From Methanoregula sp. (lineage in GTDB: Archaea > Halobacteriota > Methanomicrobia > Methanomicrobiales > Methanospirillaceae): a stretch of 5,744 nt of DNA. Location: assembly GCA_013331015.1 (NCBI GenBank), contig DUHF01000096.1, forward strand, positions 1 through 5,744, given 5' to 3'. Both the position numbers and the translations under genes were made by a program. Below the pieces are notes generated by a model. The model was given only the letters and a program-made list of their open reading frames with translations. It was not told the origin of the DNA and did not search any database. Positions 5,319 to 5,744 of the stretch are shown here, piece after piece (position 1 is the first letter of the stretch; every line of letters begins with the position of its first letter).

Positions 5319-5744
5319 TCACTGGCCGGTCTCTTTGGCCCGGTGCCCCTGTTTTCCTTCACGGAACGACGGGCAGCCTGTGCCGGGTCGCCCCTCGCTT
5401 CTTTGGGCATCAAGCCATTCTTTCACTGCGTCAGTGTCGCCGTTAGCAAGAGCGGCTTTCACTTCGGTGACATCGATGCCTTTCTCTTCAAGGCGGGTGA
5501 TGAGTGCTGTAAAGTCCGGTGTTCCGTTCATGGCACCTCTGTCCGGTCTTCCCTGCGTTGCAAACCATTCTTTCACCGCGTCTGTGTCGCCGTTAGCAAG
5601 AGCGGCTTTCACTTCAGTGACATCGATGCCTTTCTCTTCGAGGCGGGCGATGAGTGCTGTAAAGTCCGGGGTCCCGTTCATGGAACCTCTGTCCGGTCTT
5701 CCCTGCGTTGCAAACCATTCTTTCACCGCGTCGGTGTCGCCGTT
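5319..5744 (-). CDS. Tandem 50-residue repeat protein, C-terminal part
   Basis: Only the last 141 residues are in the window; the frame is open at the right edge, so the N-terminus is missing. A GTG at 5726 falls inside a repeat and is not a start. The visible part holds two full copies and the start of a third of a 50-residue unit, NGDTDAVKEWFATQGRPDRG followed by xMNGTPDFTALIxRLEEKGIDVTEVKAALA. Each unit looks like two or three short amphipathic helices joined by a polar Arg/Gly/Asn linker. The third copy diverges after KEWLDAQ into a basic, hydrophilic tail (GRPGTGCPSFREGKQGHRAKETGQ) with a single Cys. I do not recognise a named domain. Similar short helical units occur in methanogen proteins as I remember them, but no function is known to me. 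No membrane anchor is present at the C-terminus. It ends at a T8 terminator, separate from the transporter operon. Confidence 0.75.
   Translation of the reverse strand, partial: NGDTDAVKEWFATQGRPDRGSMNGTPDFTALIARLEEKGIDVTEVKAALANGDTDAVKEWFATQGRPDRGAMNGTPDFTALITRLEEKGIDVTEVKAALANGDTDAVKEWLDAQRSEGRPGTGCPSFREGKQGHRAKETGQ
5388..5744 (-). repeat. 150-bp in-frame tandem repeat
   Basis: The period is exactly 150 bp: equivalent positions are 5411, 5561 and 5711. Copies run 5744-5595, 5594-5445, and from 5444 to about 5388 (partial, diverging). By eye the two full copies differ at 7 of 150 bases, with only two amino acid changes (Ala/Thr and Ser/Ala). The array continues past the window edge. Confidence 0.9.

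Noticed and set aside
5388..5744. Regular repeat considered as a CRISPR array
   Set aside because: The 150-bp unit is continuous, in frame and protein-coding, with no short repeat and variable spacer pattern.

Overview
The window looks like archaeal chromosome, most probably from a methanogen of the order Methanomicrobiales (Methanoregula-like). This is inferred from the kinds of proteins present: a COG1361 S-layer-like protein beside a MacB-type ABC transporter, and a short membrane-anchored domain resembling the archaeal type IV pilin family. AT-rich TATA-like promoters and plain T-run terminators fit as well. The assignment rests on recognition, not on a search.

Left part (1-962, + strand): a gene for an RDD-family membrane protein is followed closely by a pilin-like single-pass membrane protein. 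The second gene has no convincing start. Its open frame runs back into the end of the RDD gene, so the two may be one gene split by a frameshift. Six T residues directly after the second stop probably end this transcript.

Middle (963-1517): about 555 bases with no gene I can support. It is not featureless. Two copies of a GC-rich bulged hairpin lie 70 bases apart, followed by a third perfect hairpin and a run of seven T. This could be a dispersed repeat element or a small structured RNA ending in its own terminator.

Right part (1518-5744, all on the - strand, so read right to left): the C-terminal end of a protein built of nearly identical 50-residue repeats, ending at a T8 terminator. Next comes a compact three-gene operon: a secreted, C-terminally anchored S-layer-like protein, a LolD/MacB-type ATPase, and a MacB/FtsX-type permease whose ATG overlaps the ATPase stop. 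After 54 bases comes a small orphan gene (112 aa) that appears to be leaderless.

The operon probably makes one envelope complex. The ATPase drives the permease, and the membrane-tethered Ig-like protein takes the extracellular partner position that MacA fills in bacteria. The substrate cannot be read from the sequence. I found no CRISPR array, tRNA, rRNA, transposase or phage gene. The strongest leads are the paired bulged hairpins, the young 150-bp coding repeat, the split RDD/pilin-like locus and the glycine-rich segments shared by permease and partner.
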